Source: an uncultured Alphaproteobacteria bacterium (GTDB taxonomy: Bacteria; Pseudomonadota; Alphaproteobacteria; Micropepsales; Micropepsaceae). Taken from it: a stretch of 64,000 bases of DNA. Where the stretch lies: positions 40,253 through 104,252 of the forward strand of contig CAIUCH010000031.1 in the NCBI GenBank assembly GCA_903897605.1. Direction: 5' to 3'. Shown here piece after piece: positions 26,245-35,673 of the stretch. The notes under the pieces are model-generated. The model was not told the origin of the DNA. It saw only the letters and a list, made by a program, of their open reading frames with translations, and ran no database searches. A program made the translations under genes and the position numbers. Positions within the stretch are counted from its first letter, which is position 1; each line of letters opens with the position of its first letter.

Positions 26245-27312
26245 TTGGAATCGTTCGGCTCCCGCCTCACTTATCCCACGCTCAGCGAGCGCCCGCGCGA
26301 AGTCTTCCGCCATCTGGTGGAGGCTTTCCTGGCGTCGGGCGAGCCGGTGGGGTCGCGGACCCTGTCCCACCGTCTGCCGCTGGCTCTGTCGCCGGCATCG
26401 ATCCGCAATGTGATGGCGGACCTGGAAGCCCTGGGCCTGCTTTATGCCCCCCACACCAGCGCCGGGCGGGTGCCGACGGAAAAAGGCCTGCGCCTATTCG
26501 TGGACGGGCTGCTGGAAGTGGGCGACCTGGAGCCGCAGGAGCGCCGCATGATCGAAGCGCGCATGATGGGCAGCGGCCAGCGCCTGGAAGACGTACTGAC
26601 CCAGGCGACCAGTCTTTTGTCCGGCCTTTCGCGCTGCGCCGGCCTGATGGTAACCGACAAGCAGGACGCGGCGGCGCTCAAACATGTCGAATTCGTCCAG
26701 GTCGGGCCCGGCAAGGCGCTGGTGATCATGGTCAGCGAAGACGGCCAGGTGGAAAACCGCGTCATCGACACACCGCCGGGCCTGCCCAATTCGGCGCTGG
26801 TGGAAGCTTCCAATTATCTCAACGCGCGGCTGACCGGCCGCAGCATCGACACGGCGCGGGCCGAAATCCTGGCCGAGCTGGAAAGCGAACGCGCCATGCT
26901 CGATTCCCTCACCGCCAAGATCGTGTCCGCCGGCCTGGCCACCATGGCCCAGCCCGGCGGCATCAATGACAAAGTGCTGATCGTGCGGGGAACCGCGCAT
27001 CTGCTCGATTCCGTGGAAGCCCAGGCCGATATCGAGCGCATCCGGACCCTGTTCGACGATATCGAGCGTAAGGCCGATCTGATCCGGCTGCTGGAACTCG
27101 CCAAGGAGGGAGATGGGGTGCGGATCTTCATCGGCTCGGAGAACCGGTTATTTTCCCTGTCGGGCTCTTCCATCGTGGCCGCGCCCTATGCCAATGCGGC
27201 GGGCAAGATCGTGGGCGTGATCGGCGTTTTGGGTCCTACCCGCTTGAATTACGGACGCATCATTCCGATGGTGGATCACACCGCCAAAGTCATTGGACGA
27301 TTGCTGGGTTAG
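26245..27312 (+). CDS. hrcA: heat-inducible transcription repressor HrcA
   Basis: The protein has 355 residues from a TTG, with AAAGG seven bases upstream. The N-terminal winged helix includes RPREVFRHLVEAFLASGEPV, SPASIRNVMADLEALGLL and HTSAGRVPTEKGLRLFVD. The GAF-like dimer domain follows (LMVTDKQDAAALKHVEFVQV). HrcA represses groESL/dnaKJ by binding CIRCE; I find no CIRCE in the 114-bp upstream gap. It is followed by grpE after 16 bases. Confidence 0.95.
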   Translation: MESFGSRLTYPTLSERPREVFRHLVEAFLASGEPVGSRTLSHRLPLALSPASIRNVMADLEALGLLYAPHTSAGRVPTEKGLRLFVDGLLEVGDLEPQERRMIEARMMGSGQRLEDVLTQATSLLSGLSRCAGLMVTDKQDAAALKHVEFVQVGPGKALVIMVSEDGQVENRVIDTPPGLPNSALVEASNYLNARLTGRSIDTARAEILAELESERAMLDSLTAKIVSAGLATMAQPGGINDKVLIVRGTAHLLDSVEAQADIERIRTLFDDIERKADLIRLLELAKEGDGVRIFIGSENRLFSLSGSSIVAAPYANAAGKIVGVIGVLGPTRLNYGRIIPMVDHTAKVIGRLLG

Positions 27313-27328
27313 CATTTAAGGAATGCCC

Positions 27329-27886
27329 ATGAACGAAGAAACCGAACAGGAAATGCCCGAGGCCCGGATCGCGGAACCCGCGCCCGATCCCATCGCCGTG
27401 CTGAAGGCGGAAGTGGAGACCTTGCGCGACCAGCGGCTACGCGCTTTGGCAGAGGCGGAGAATATCCGCCGCCGCGCCGAGCGCGAGAAAAGGGAAAGCG
27501 AACTTTACGGCATCACCAAATTTGCCCGCGACATGGTTGCCATCGCCGACAATTTCTCCCGCGCCTTGGCCGCCTGTCCGCCGGACGTGCGCGCCGCCGC
27601 CGACCCGCAAGTGAAAGCGGTGCTGGACGGCGTCGAAGCCACCGACCGGCAATTGCTCGCCACGCTGGAACGGCATGGCGTCAAACCGGTCTCGACCGAG
27701 GACGGCAAGTTCGATCCCAATCTGCACCAGGCGATCGCCGAAGTGCCGGGCAATGGCAAGCCCGCCGGCAGCATCGTCGATGTGGTGCAATCCGGCTACA
27801 TGATCGGCGACCGGTTGTTGCGTCCTGCCATGGTCACCGTGGCGCGGCGCGGCGAGACACCGGCCCCGATCGATACCAAGGCGTAA
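27329..27886 (+). CDS. grpE: nucleotide exchange factor GrpE
   Basis: The protein is about 185 residues. Of two nearby ATGs (27323, 27329) the second has AAGGA at the right distance (six bases). A long N-terminal coiled coil ([20 protein letters not shown] then [14 protein letters not shown]) leads to the beta domain ([37 protein letters not shown]). It exchanges ADP on DnaK. dnaK is not here. dapB follows after five bases. Confidence 0.95.
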   Translation: MNEETEQEMPEARIAEPAPDPIAVLKAEVETLRDQRLRALAEAENIRRRAEREKRESELYGITKFARDMVAIADNFSRALAACPPDVRAAADPQVKAVLDGVEATDRQLLATLERHGVKPVSTEDGKFDPNLHQAIAEVPGNGKPAGSIVDVVQSGYMIGDRLLRPAMVTVARRGETPAPIDTKA

Positions 27887-27891
27887 AGGCC

Positions 27892-28695
27892 ATGGCGGAC
27901 ATCAACATCGTTGTCGCCGGCGCTTCTGGCCGGATGGGCCGCACCTTGGTGCGCGAAATCGCGCAGGCGCCCGGCTTGGTGCTGTCGGGAGCGCTGGAAG
28001 CCGAAGGTCATCCGGATCTGGGCCGCGACGCGGGCCAACTGGCAGGGCTGGCGCCCAACGGCGTCAAGCTGACCGCAGATCCGCTGCCCTTGATCGCCGA
28101 GGCCCAAGCGATACTGGATTTCACCCGGCCGATGGTGTCGCTGATGCTGGCGGACCTGGCCGCCCAGGCGCGCATCGTCCATGTCATCGGCACCACCGGT
28201 TTCGCGCCAGAGCATGAAACCCGCATTCAAGCGGCGGCGCGCCATGCCGTGATCGTCAAGTCCGGCAATATGAGTCTGGGTGTCAATCTGCTGGCGGCGC
28301 TGGTGGAACGCGCGGCCAAGGCGCTGCCCGACTATGATGTCGAGATATTGGAAATGCACCACAAGATGAAAGTGGATGCGCCGTCAGGTACCGCCTTGCT
28401 GCTGGGCGCGGCGGCGGCCAGGGGCCGCGAGGTGTCGCTGCAGAAAAATTCCGTGCGCGGGCGCGATGGCGAGACCGGGGCGCGCAATGACGGCGCCATC
28501 GGCTTTGCCTCGCTGCGCGGCGGCACGGTGGTAGGCGAACATCAGGTATTCCTGGCGGGTCCGGGCGAACGCATTATGCTGTCACATTCGGCGGAGGACC
28601 GTTCGATTTTCGCGCGCGGCGCGCTGGCGGCGGCGCGCTGGGGACAGGGCAAGAAGCCCGGTCTTTATGGAATGACGGACGTTCTGGGCCTGTAA
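27892..28695 (+). CDS. dapB: 4-hydroxy-tetrahydrodipicolinate reductase
   Basis: The protein has 267 residues. [16 protein letters not shown] is the NAD(P)H site, TTGFAPEHE the hinge, and [20 protein letters not shown] contains the catalytic HH..K. It makes tetrahydrodipicolinate for lysine and diaminopimelate. The TAA stop overlaps the nth ATG (TAATG), so the genes are coupled. Confidence 0.95.
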   Translation: MADINIVVAGASGRMGRTLVREIAQAPGLVLSGALEAEGHPDLGRDAGQLAGLAPNGVKLTADPLPLIAEAQAILDFTRPMVSLMLADLAAQARIVHVIGTTGFAPEHETRIQAAARHAVIVKSGNMSLGVNLLAALVERAAKALPDYDVEILEMHHKMKVDAPSGTALLLGAAAARGREVSLQKNSVRGRDGETGARNDGAIGFASLRGGTVVGEHQVFLAGPGERIMLSHSAEDRSIFARGALAAARWGQGKKPGLYGMTDVLGL

Positions 28696-29453
28696 TGGTC
28701 AAGCTTCTGAAGCGCGAGGAAATCGAAGAGTTCTTCGCGCGTCTCAAGAAGCATATTCCCGATCCGAAAACCGCGCTGCAATACAAAAACCCCTACACCT
28801 TGCTGGTGGCTGTCGCGCTGTCGGCGCAGGCCACCGACAAATCGGTCAACAAGGCGACGGAGCCTTTGTTCGAGACCGTCGACACGCCGGAAAAGATGCT
28901 GGCGCTGGGTGAGGCCAAACTCACCGACGCCATCAAGACCATTGGACTTTATCGCGGCAAGGCGAAGAATGTGATCGCCTTGTCCAGGATCCTGATCGAG
29001 AAGCATGGCAGCATGGTGCCGAAAGATCGCGCCGCGCTGGAGGAATTGCCGGGTGTCGGCCGCAAGACCGCCAATGTGGTGCTGAATGTCGCGTTCGGCG
29101 AGCCCACCATCGCGGTCGACACGCATATCTTCCGCGTTTCCAACCGCACCGGCTTGGCGCCGGGCAAGGATGTGCTGGCGGTGGAACTGGGCCTGGAAAA
29201 GCGGGTGCCGGACAAATACCGGCTGCATGCCCATCACTGGCTGATTCTGCACGGGCGCTACACTTGCGTGGCGCGCAAGCCCTTGTGCCCAACCTGTGTG
29301 GTGCGCGATCTGTGCAATTTTCCGGACAAGACTCATTTGATGGCCGCGCGGCCCGACGCGAACCGCTCCACACTTCGCGGGGCCGCGCTCCGCGAAGCCC
29401 GGCCGGAGAAACCCAGGCTCAAGACGGCTTCGAGGAAGACCGCAAAGCGGTGA
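28695..29453 (+). CDS. nth: endonuclease III
   Basis: The protein has 252 residues. The helix-hairpin-helix LEELPGVGRKTANVVLNVAF, catalytic Lys within LPGVGRKTAN, and Asp in VDTHIFRVSNRTGLA are present. The 4Fe-4S loop is CVARKPLCPTCVVRDLC (C-x6-C-x2-C-x5-C spacing). It removes oxidised pyrimidines in base excision repair. A basic tail of about 30 residues (RPEKPRLKTASRKTAKR) extends past the cluster. The end overlaps the convergent lipoprotein gene by 35 bases. Confidence 0.95.
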   Translation: MVKLLKREEIEEFFARLKKHIPDPKTALQYKNPYTLLVAVALSAQATDKSVNKATEPLFETVDTPEKMLALGEAKLTDAIKTIGLYRGKAKNVIALSRILIEKHGSMVPKDRAALEELPGVGRKTANVVLNVAFGEPTIAVDTHIFRVSNRTGLAPGKDVLAVELGLEKRVPDKYRLHAHHWLILHGRYTCVARKPLCPTCVVRDLCNFPDKTHLMAARPDANRSTLRGAALREARPEKPRLKTASRKTAKR

Positions 29454-29790
29454 GACACTCCGGATCGGCGGCGCTGGCCTTGCCGCGCGGCAAGGTCTCG
29501 ACATGCTGGACCTTGGCCGGCGCTCCGGTCAGGAAAAAGAAGGCATGGCAAGACGCATTGTCATAGCGCCAAATTTCGGTGGCGCCGTCCTTGCGGGTAA
29601 AGACCGGCGCGCCCATCAGAGCCTGCAATTGTGGCGCCTGGATGCCGGTGAAGAGATCCGGTTCGCCCTTGGGCGGTGGCGGTGGAATCGGCACCGTGTT
29701 TGCCGGCGGCGGCGCTGCAACCGGCGGGCGCGGCTGTGCGGCGCAACCGGCGAACAACAGCAGTGACAGGATGGCAGGGAATTTTCTCAC
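29419..29790 (-). CDS. small lipoprotein
   Basis: The protein has 123 residues. MRKFPAILSLLLFAGCAAQ is a lipoprotein signal with lipobox LFAGC. A proline-rich linker follows. The C-terminal part (QAPQLQALMGAPVFTRKDGA, EIWRYDNASCHAFFFLTG, ECLTAL) looks like a SmpA/OmlA-like small fold with a Cys pair. It overlaps the upstream EI24 gene by four bases on the same strand. Outer-membrane location inferred. Confidence 0.75.
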   Translation of the reverse strand: MRKFPAILSLLLFAGCAAQPRPPVAAPPPANTVPIPPPPPKGEPDLFTGIQAPQLQALMGAPVFTRKDGATEIWRYDNASCHAFFFLTGAPAKVQHVETLPRGKASAADPECLTALRSSSKPS

Positions 29791-30455
29791 GCTTTGGTCC
29801 GTGCCGCGACTCGATGGAACAGATGCACCATCATCGCGGTTCCAAACAAGGGCGCGGCGAGATTAAGCAGTGGAACCATGCTGGCCAGCGCGATCAAAGT
29901 GCCGCCAGCCCATATCGCGCCATTGTTCCGGCGGCGCAGCGTTTCGGTTTCGGGAAGACCCAGATGGCGCAGGGCCGCCAGCTCGAAAAATTCCCGCCCC
30001 AAGAGCCAGCCATTGGCGGCAAGGCTCAGCAACTCGCCCAGACCTGGCAGGCCCAGATCGACAGGCAGCAAAACCAGATCGACGCCGATCACCAGCGCTG
30101 TGAGCTTCAGCCCGGCCCGCATGCTGGCCGCGAAAGACGAAGGCCGCGCCACCATGGCGGGATAGTCCCGGGCCTCGATGCGGGCTGCGATCTGATCCAG
30201 GAACAGCGAGGCGAACAGCGCCGCCACCGGCGGACCCAGCACCACGCCCGCGAACAGGAACAGGAGCGGCGTCAGCAATTCCAGCAACCGGTTCACCACC
30301 GGGCTGCCCAGCGCGGGCAGCAGGGACAGGGCGTATTCGCCGAGCCCCAAGCCGGCCGCGAATAGCAGGATGGTGAGAAACAGGGCCTTGACCGCAATTC
30401 CGGCAAGGGCGGGATCGAAAATCAGCAGCGCGGCGCGGCCCATGCTTGCGAACAT
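29787..30455 (-). CDS. EI24-domain (CysZ-like) membrane protein
   Basis: The protein is about 222 residues from MFASMGRAALLIFDPALAGI; the frame is open further upstream, but that part is antisense to the kinase gene. Four or more hydrophobic helices and the motif FFELAALRHLGLPETETLRR near 150-175 with GREF are typical of EI24/CysZ proteins. CysZ is a sulfate transporter, but this group is diverse, so no substrate is claimed. Confidence 0.8.
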   Translation of the reverse strand: MFASMGRAALLIFDPALAGIAVKALFLTILLFAAGLGLGEYALSLLPALGSPVVNRLLELLTPLLFLFAGVVLGPPVAALFASLFLDQIAARIEARDYPAMVARPSSFAASMRAGLKLTALVIGVDLVLLPVDLGLPGLGELLSLAANGWLLGREFFELAALRHLGLPETETLRRRNNGAIWAGGTLIALASMVPLLNLAAPLFGTAMMVHLFHRVAARTKA

Positions 30456-30503
30456 CGCATCCGTCCCGTAATGGCTTTGGTTATAGCGCCATTCGGAGAC
30501 AGC

Positions 30504-31496
30504 ATGCCGCAAAAATACGATGTCGCGGGCCTGGGCAATGCGATCATGGATGTGATCGCGGCCGTGGACGATCAATTCCTTCTGAAACATGGCATCGCCA
30601 AGGGCGTGATGACCTTGGTCGACGAATTTCGCGCCGAGGAATTGCACAAAGCCCTGACCGGCAGCATGCAGGCTGCCGGCGGCAGCGCCGCCAACACCAT
30701 GGCGGGCATTGCCTCGCTGGGCGGCAGCGCCGTCTTTCTCGGCAAGGTGCGCGACGATGTGTTGGGCGCGCGGTTCAGCGAAAGCCTGAAGTCGCTGGGC
30801 GTCGAATACACCACCGCGCCTGCGGCGGACGGATCGTCCACGGCCTCGTCGATGATCGCGGTGACGCCGGATGGGCAGCGCAGTATGAATACCTATCTGG
30901 GCGCCTGCCGCGAAATGACCCCGGACGATGTCGATGTCGGTGAAATCGCGGCGGCGAAGATTCTCTATATCGAGGGCTATCTCTGGGACACCGATGATGC
31001 CAAGGACGCCTCGCGCAAAGCCATGCAAGCCGCCAGGAAATCCGGCGCGCAGGTGGCGTTGTCGCTGTCCGACAGTTTTTGCGTCGGCCGGTTTCGCGAT
31101 GAGTTCCTGGAGCTGATGCAGCATAGGCTGGATATTCTTTTCGCCAACGAGGGCGAAGCCAAATCATTGTTCGAGACCGAGGACTTCGATGTGGTGATCG
31201 AGCGGATGAAGGGCTGGGGCGGGCTTGCCGCCATCACCCGGTCGTCCCAGGGTTGTGTGATCGTCAAGGGCTCGCAAGTCCATACCGTGCCCGCCGCGCC
31301 CGTCTCCAAGGTGATGGACACCACCGGTGCGGGCGATCTGTTCGCGGCGGGGTTCCTTTATGGCTTGACTCACGAAAAGGATTTGGCCGATTGCGGAAAG
31401 CTGGGAGCGTTGGCCGCCGCGGAAATCATTTCCCATTACGGCGCCAGGCCCGAGACATCGCTTAAGGAACTTGCCGTCAAAACCGGGCTTATCTAG
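30504..31496 (+). CDS. PfkB-family carbohydrate kinase (adenosine kinase-like)
   Basis: The protein is about 330 residues from MPQKYDVAGLGNAIMDVIAA. GGSAANTMAGIASLGGSAVF is the N-terminal PfkB signature, and DTTGAGDLFAAGFLYGL contains the catalytic Asp. The overall form matches alphaproteobacterial adenosine kinase/ribokinase-like proteins; the exact substrate cannot be read from sequence. It is divergent from the EI24 gene. Confidence 0.87.
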   Translation: MPQKYDVAGLGNAIMDVIAAVDDQFLLKHGIAKGVMTLVDEFRAEELHKALTGSMQAAGGSAANTMAGIASLGGSAVFLGKVRDDVLGARFSESLKSLGVEYTTAPAADGSSTASSMIAVTPDGQRSMNTYLGACREMTPDDVDVGEIAAAKILYIEGYLWDTDDAKDASRKAMQAARKSGAQVALSLSDSFCVGRFRDEFLELMQHRLDILFANEGEAKSLFETEDFDVVIERMKGWGGLAAITRSSQGCVIVKGSQVHTVPAAPVSKVMDTTGAGDLFAAGFLYGLTHEKDLADCGKLGALAAAEIISHYGARPETSLKELAVKTGLI

Positions 31497-31519
31497 CTGC
31501 CGTCGGGTTGCCCGCCGCT

Positions 31520-32014
31520 CTATCCCTTTTTCCGCAGATAGACATAGAGCGCACCATCACCGCCATGCCGGCGATGGGCGGGCGCCGATCCTGAACTCAA
31601 CAGCGCGAATCGTTTTTCGTTCAGCCAGCGCGGCACCATCCCCTTCAGGATTCCGTAACGCGAGCGCATCCACTCGGCGCTGTCCTGGTCTTTCGGATTG
31701 CCGACCCCGGTGATGACCAGCACCAACCGGATGCCGCGGGCCCGCGCGCCAGAAAGAAAAGACAGCAGCGCGCCATGCGCTGCCGCTTCCGTCAGGCCGT
31801 GCAAGTCGATGCGCGCACCCGGCGCGAGCTGGCCGCGGCGTAGTTTCTCCGCCGTATTGCCGTCCAGCTTCTTCTTGGTCTCTTCCATGCGCTTTGCGAC
31901 GGGCAGGCCGGGGGCAGGTTTCTTGGATTTCGGCGCGGCAGCCTTCAAAGGGCGCGCCTCATCAATATGCTTCCTGAAAAGCGCCCGCTCTTCTTCGGTG
32001 GTCTTGCGTTTCAT
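31520..32014 (-). CDS. Smr-domain protein
   Basis: The protein has 164 residues. The basic N-terminal half (MKRKTTEEERALFRKHIDEA) is followed by the Smr domain: RIDLHGLTEAAAHGALLSFL, LVLVITGVGNPKD and the ending GALYVYLRKKG. Smr domains nick or bind nucleic acid; in bacteria some rescue collided ribosomes. ATG at 32014 overlaps the mltA stop (ATGA), a common alphaproteobacterial pair. Confidence 0.9.
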   Translation of the reverse strand: MKRKTTEEERALFRKHIDEARPLKAAAPKSKKPAPGLPVAKRMEETKKKLDGNTAEKLRRGQLAPGARIDLHGLTEAAAHGALLSFLSGARARGIRLVLVITGVGNPKDQDSAEWMRSRYGILKGMVPRWLNEKRFALLSSGSAPAHRRHGGDGALYVYLRKKG

Positions 32015-33093
32015 GGTGCGAAGGTTTTGCCCAGCCGCGCCGCCACCGCGTTGGGCAGAAGCACATAGAGGCGTCCCTGTGATTTCATTCCGCCCGCTAG
32101 CGCTTGCGCCTCGGCGCCAAAGCCGAAAAAGACATCGCCGCGTACCGCACCGCGAATGGCGCCGCCGGTATCCTGCGCAATCAGCAATCCCCGCACCGGA
32201 TCGGCGGCGACATAGTATGGCGCCCCCAAGGCATTTTTCCGCAGATCGATCGCCATGCTGCCCAACGGGGTCAGCGGCACGCCTTCGACGCCAGGGCTGC
32301 CCAACGCGGTGTCGCCCAAGGGCGCTTCCTGGAAGAAAATAAAAGATTGGTCGGCCTCCATCACGCCCTGGGCCAGTTTGGGATTGGACTTCAGCCAGCC
32401 GCGAATGCTGGCCAGCGATATTTTGTCGCGCGCCAGTTGCCCGCCTGCCAGCAACACCCGGCCAATCGCCGTATAGGGCCGGCCATTTTCCCCGGCAAAG
32501 GCGATGCGCGCCATGGTTCCGTCGTCGAAGCGCGCCCGGCCCGATCCTTGGATCTGCAGGAAGAACAGCGCCACCGGATCGTCGCACCAGAACAGGATTT
32601 TGGCGGCGGAAAGGCCATTGGCATCGATCTCAGCGCGGTTCGAATAGGGAACCAGCCGCTGACCGTCCAGCCGCCCGGAAATATGTTCGCCTTTGTATTG
32701 GGGGGTGAACGCGCCGAGATCGACCCGGATCAGATCGGTGGGCAAACCATAAACCGGCGTCTGATAGCCGCCATGCCGGTTGCGGCTGCCCAAAATCTCC
32801 GGCTCGTAATAGCCGGTAAATAGTCCGTCGGTACCGAAGGCGTAAGGTGTGAAATTCTTCTCGAAGAATTCCCGCGCGTCATCATTGGTTTGGGCGCAGA
32901 TTTTTTGCCAGTCACCCGCGGTCCCTGCATATCCGCCAATCGCTTCGGATTCAGGTTTGCCTGCGAAGACGGTGCAGCTGCGGCGGAATGCGGCGAGCGC
33001 GGGCTTCAGATCCGCCGCGTTCCAGCCGGGAAGATCGGAAAATTGGGCGGCGGCCAGAAGCGGCGCCGGACGGCTGAGCCACCACCAAGTCAA
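32011..33093 (-). CDS. mltA: membrane-bound lytic murein transglycosylase A
   Basis: The protein is at least 360 residues. The MltA barrel (FTGYYEPEILGSRNRHGGYQ, QIQGSGRARFDDG, PYTAIGRVLL) and the C-terminal 3D domain with the catalytic Asp (LIAQDTGGAIRGAVRGDVFF) are complete. It cleaves glycan strands to anhydro-muropeptides. The TTG at 33093 gives almost no signal peptide. An in-frame CTG at 33144, overlapping the tim44-like stop as CTGA, would add RRLAALLIAALLLAAL, a proper signal anchor; that may be the true start. Confidence 0.92.
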   Translation of the reverse strand: MTWWWLSRPAPLLAAAQFSDLPGWNAADLKPALAAFRRSCTVFAGKPESEAIGGYAGTAGDWQKICAQTNDDAREFFEKNFTPYAFGTDGLFTGYYEPEILGSRNRHGGYQTPVYGLPTDLIRVDLGAFTPQYKGEHISGRLDGQRLVPYSNRAEIDANGLSAAKILFWCDDPVALFFLQIQGSGRARFDDGTMARIAFAGENGRPYTAIGRVLLAGGQLARDKISLASIRGWLKSNPKLAQGVMEADQSFIFFQEAPLGDTALGSPGVEGVPLTPLGSMAIDLRKNALGAPYYVAADPVRGLLIAQDTGGAIRGAVRGDVFFGFGAEAQALAGGMKSQGRLYVLLPNAVAARLGKTFAP

Positions 33094-33140
33094 CGCCGCC
33101 AGCAGCAGCGCCGCGATCAGTAGGGCAGCAAGTCGGCGGT

Positions 33141-33740
33141 TCAGGGCAGCGCGCCGCTGGTGGCCACCAGGACCCAGGTCGGACTGGCGGCGCCGATCTG
33201 GCGCGCGAAAGTCCAGATATCGGTAACATCGCGTTGCGCGGGACCGCCGGAGGCAGCAACGTGGTTGGCGAATTGGGCGCGGAACGACACGGTGATTTCC
33301 GCGGTCTGGCCCGCCAAGGCCGCTTCCGTGATGCGCGCGTCGGTCAGGCCCGCCAAAATCTCTGCCGGCGGTGCCGCGCCCCGGGCCGCGATTTCGGAAT
33401 CGAACGCCTTGTAGACTTCGTCAGACAGGAGCGGCTTCAGACTGGCCCGGTCGCCGGTGGCAAATGCCTTGAGAATAATCTCGTAGGCCGTCCGCGCCCC
33501 GCTGAGAAAATGACCGGTCTCGAAGCTGGGGTCGGCGAGCTGGATATCGAACAGGCTACGCGCCTGCGGCTCGGCGGCACGGTCCTGCGGCGGGCGCAGG
33601 GCGGAACTGGCGGCAGACGGTGCGAGCCGGTCCTGGGGCTCGTGGCCGGTACGCCGGCCCAGGATGGTATAAAGCCGAAACAAAACCACGCCCGCGACCA
33701 TCGCCGCGATCAGGATTTCAATCAGCTGCACATCCGGCAT
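33141..33740 (-). CDS. Tim44/TimA-domain protein
   Basis: The protein is about 199 residues from MPDVQLIEILIAAMVAGVVL, an N-terminal membrane anchor. A linker rich in Ala/Pro leads to the Tim44-like domain (FLSGARTAYEIILKAFATGD, LKPLLSDEVYKAFDSEIAAR, RDVTDIWTFAR, ending WVLVATSGALP). Alphaproteobacterial homologues sit at the inner membrane beside secB and mltA as here. A start six codons upstream is possible. Confidence 0.9.
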   Translation of the reverse strand: MPDVQLIEILIAAMVAGVVLFRLYTILGRRTGHEPQDRLAPSAASSALRPPQDRAAEPQARSLFDIQLADPSFETGHFLSGARTAYEIILKAFATGDRASLKPLLSDEVYKAFDSEIAARGAAPPAEILAGLTDARITEAALAGQTAEITVSFRAQFANHVAASGGPAQRDVTDIWTFARQIGAASPTWVLVATSGALP

Positions 33741-33890
33741 ATTCAGGGGCCCTAACATGGGCCGACCCTAACGCCGCGGCTCCGCCGGGTCCAGAAGTGA
33801 GGCGCCTGATAGGCCCGTTTTTGTGCCTTTTCCTTGTCAGGGGCCCCCTGCCATGGTAGCGCGCGAGCCGCGATCCGTGGGAAATCTTCA

Positions 33891-34376
33891 ATGAGCAGCG
33901 ATGGAACGGCAACATCTGGCCCGGGCGAAGGGGCGCCCTCTGCCCCGAATTTCCAAGTCGTGGGCCAATACATCAAGGATCTGTCGTTCGAGAATCCCGG
34001 CGCGCCCGCGGGCCTGACGCAGCGGCCCCAGATCGAATTCGGCATCGACGTCCAGGCACGCCGCGGTGACGATGCGCATTTCGAGGTCGAACTCAAGCTG
34101 CGGGTCCATGCCAAGGGCGACGACCGCCAGCTCTTCCTGCTGGAACTGGCCTATGCCGGCCTGTTCCGCCTCCAGAACATCCCCGAAGAGGCGATGCAGC
34201 CGATTCTGCTGATCCAGGCGCCGCACATGCTGTTTCCCTTCGCCCGCCGCATCATTGCCGATGTCGTGCGCGACGGCGGCATGCCGCCGTTGATGATCGA
34301 GCCGATCGATTTCGTGGCGCTATACCAGGCCAAGATGGGCCAGGCCGCGATACAGCCGACCGCCGGGACAGCCTAG
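33891..34376 (+). CDS. secB: protein-export chaperone SecB
   Basis: The protein is about 161 residues. APNFQVVGQYIKDLSFENPG, QIEFGIDVQARR, LELAYAGLFRLQNIPEEAMQ and ILLIQAPHMLFPFARRIIAD followed by GGMPPLMIEPIDFVALY match SecB throughout. ATG at 33891 is chosen because the family begins about 20 residues before NFQVVGQYIKD. It keeps precursors unfolded and hands them to SecA. Confidence 0.95.
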   Translation: MSSDGTATSGPGEGAPSAPNFQVVGQYIKDLSFENPGAPAGLTQRPQIEFGIDVQARRGDDAHFEVELKLRVHAKGDDRQLFLLELAYAGLFRLQNIPEEAMQPILLIQAPHMLFPFARRIIADVVRDGGMPPLMIEPIDFVALYQAKMGQAAIQPTAGTA

Positions 34377-34379
34377 TTT

Positions 34380-35075
34380 TTAATTGACGGTCAGTTTCCA
34401 GATCGCGCCTTCGCCCAGTTCGGTGGCGACAAAGGACGCGTGGCGGGTGATTTCTTCCGCCGTGATACGGGGGCCAAGCGGCGCCGGCCGCTGCCGGGCG
34501 CGGTCGCTGTCATCGTCTTTTATCTGAGACAAGGTTTCGACCGGCGCCAGCGCCAAGCCCCGCTGGCGCCCGCCCACCAGCTCCAGATAAACCTGCGCGG
34601 TCAGTTCGGCATCCAACAGCGCGCCATGCTTGGAGCGCGCCGTCAGATCGATACTGAACCGCTTGCAGAGTTCGTCCAGCGAATAACGCGCGCCAGGAAT
34701 CTTGCGCTTGGCGATTTCGATCGTGTCCACCGTGCGCGCCATCGATAGCGGCGTCTTGCCGACCCGAGTCAATTCGGCGTTGATGAATTTCATGTCGAAG
34801 CTGGCATTGTGGATCACCAGCACCGCGTCACCGACGAATTCGAGAAATTCCTCCACCACATCGGCGAAGAGCGGCTTGTCGCTGAGAAATTCCGCCGACA
34901 GGCCGTGAATGCGCTGTGACTCGATCGGCACATCGCGTTCCGGATTCAGATAGAATTGCAAACTGCGGCCGGTGGGGAAATGATCGTCCAGTTCCACCAG
35001 ACCGATTTCGACCACCCTATGGCCATCGCTTGGCTCGAAGCCGGTGGTTTCTGTATCGAAGACAATCTCACGCAT
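34380..35075 (-). CDS. dnaQ: DNA polymerase III epsilon subunit (proofreading exonuclease)
   Basis: The protein is about 231 residues from [15 protein letters not shown]. Exo I (FDTETTGF, catalytic Asp and Glu), Exo II ([13 protein letters not shown]) and Exo III ([18 protein letters not shown], His and Asp) are intact. The C-terminal 40 residues should bind the alpha subunit. It overlaps coaE by eight bases. Confidence 0.95.
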   Translation of the reverse strand: MREIVFDTETTGFEPSDGHRVVEIGLVELDDHFPTGRSLQFYLNPERDVPIESQRIHGLSAEFLSDKPLFADVVEEFLEFVGDAVLVIHNASFDMKFINAELTRVGKTPLSMARTVDTIEIAKRKIPGARYSLDELCKRFSIDLTARSKHGALLDAELTAQVYLELVGGRQRGLALAPVETLSQIKDDDSDRARQRPAPLGPRITAEEITRHASFVATELGEGAIWKLTVN

Positions 35076-35673
35076 GGGGGGAAAGTTTCGTCCGGATATC
35101 CGCAAGGATCATTTTCACCTGTTCGCGGGCGTGATCCAAGCCCTTGTCGGTCATCACCACATAATGCGCCTGTTGACGCTTTTGCGCGTCGTCCATTTGA
35201 CGCGCCAGCACAGAGCGGAACTTCTCCGCCGTCATGCCGGGCCGCGCCATCACCCGGGCGCGCTGCACATCTTCCGGCGCGCTGGCCACCACCACGGCGT
35301 CCATCTGTGCATTCAAGCCGGTCTCGAAAAGCAGCGGGATGTCGAACAGGATGATGGGCGCGTTCGCATCATTGGCGAATTTCCCCCGCTCCGCAGTGAC
35401 CAAGGGATGGACCAACGCTTCCAGTTTTCCCAGCGCGGCTGGATTGCCCAGCACCAAGGCCGACAGAGCGGCGCGGTCCACGGCGCCGTCTTTTACCACG
35501 CCCGGAAATTCGCGGTCTATCACTTCAACCGCCGCACCGCCCTTGCCATAGAGCCGCGCGACGGCGGCATCGGAATCGTGCACCGGTATGCCTTCGGCAG
35601 CGAACAGCTTGGCGGTCTGGCTCTTGCCCATGCCGATCGAGCCGGTCAGCCCAATGACAAATGGCTTAGGCAT
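35068..35673 (-). CDS. coaE: dephospho-CoA kinase
   Basis: The protein has 201 residues. The P-loop [41 protein letters not shown] and [13 protein letters not shown] are CoaE motifs. It catalyses the last step of CoA synthesis. It belongs to the tight leftward run maf-aroE-coaE-dnaQ. Confidence 0.95.
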   Translation of the reverse strand: MPKPFVIGLTGSIGMGKSQTAKLFAAEGIPVHDSDAAVARLYGKGGAAVEVIDREFPGVVKDGAVDRAALSALVLGNPAALGKLEALVHPLVTAERGKFANDANAPIILFDIPLLFETGLNAQMDAVVVASAPEDVQRARVMARPGMTAEKFRSVLARQMDDAQKRQQAHYVVMTDKGLDHAREQVKMILADIRTKLSPHA

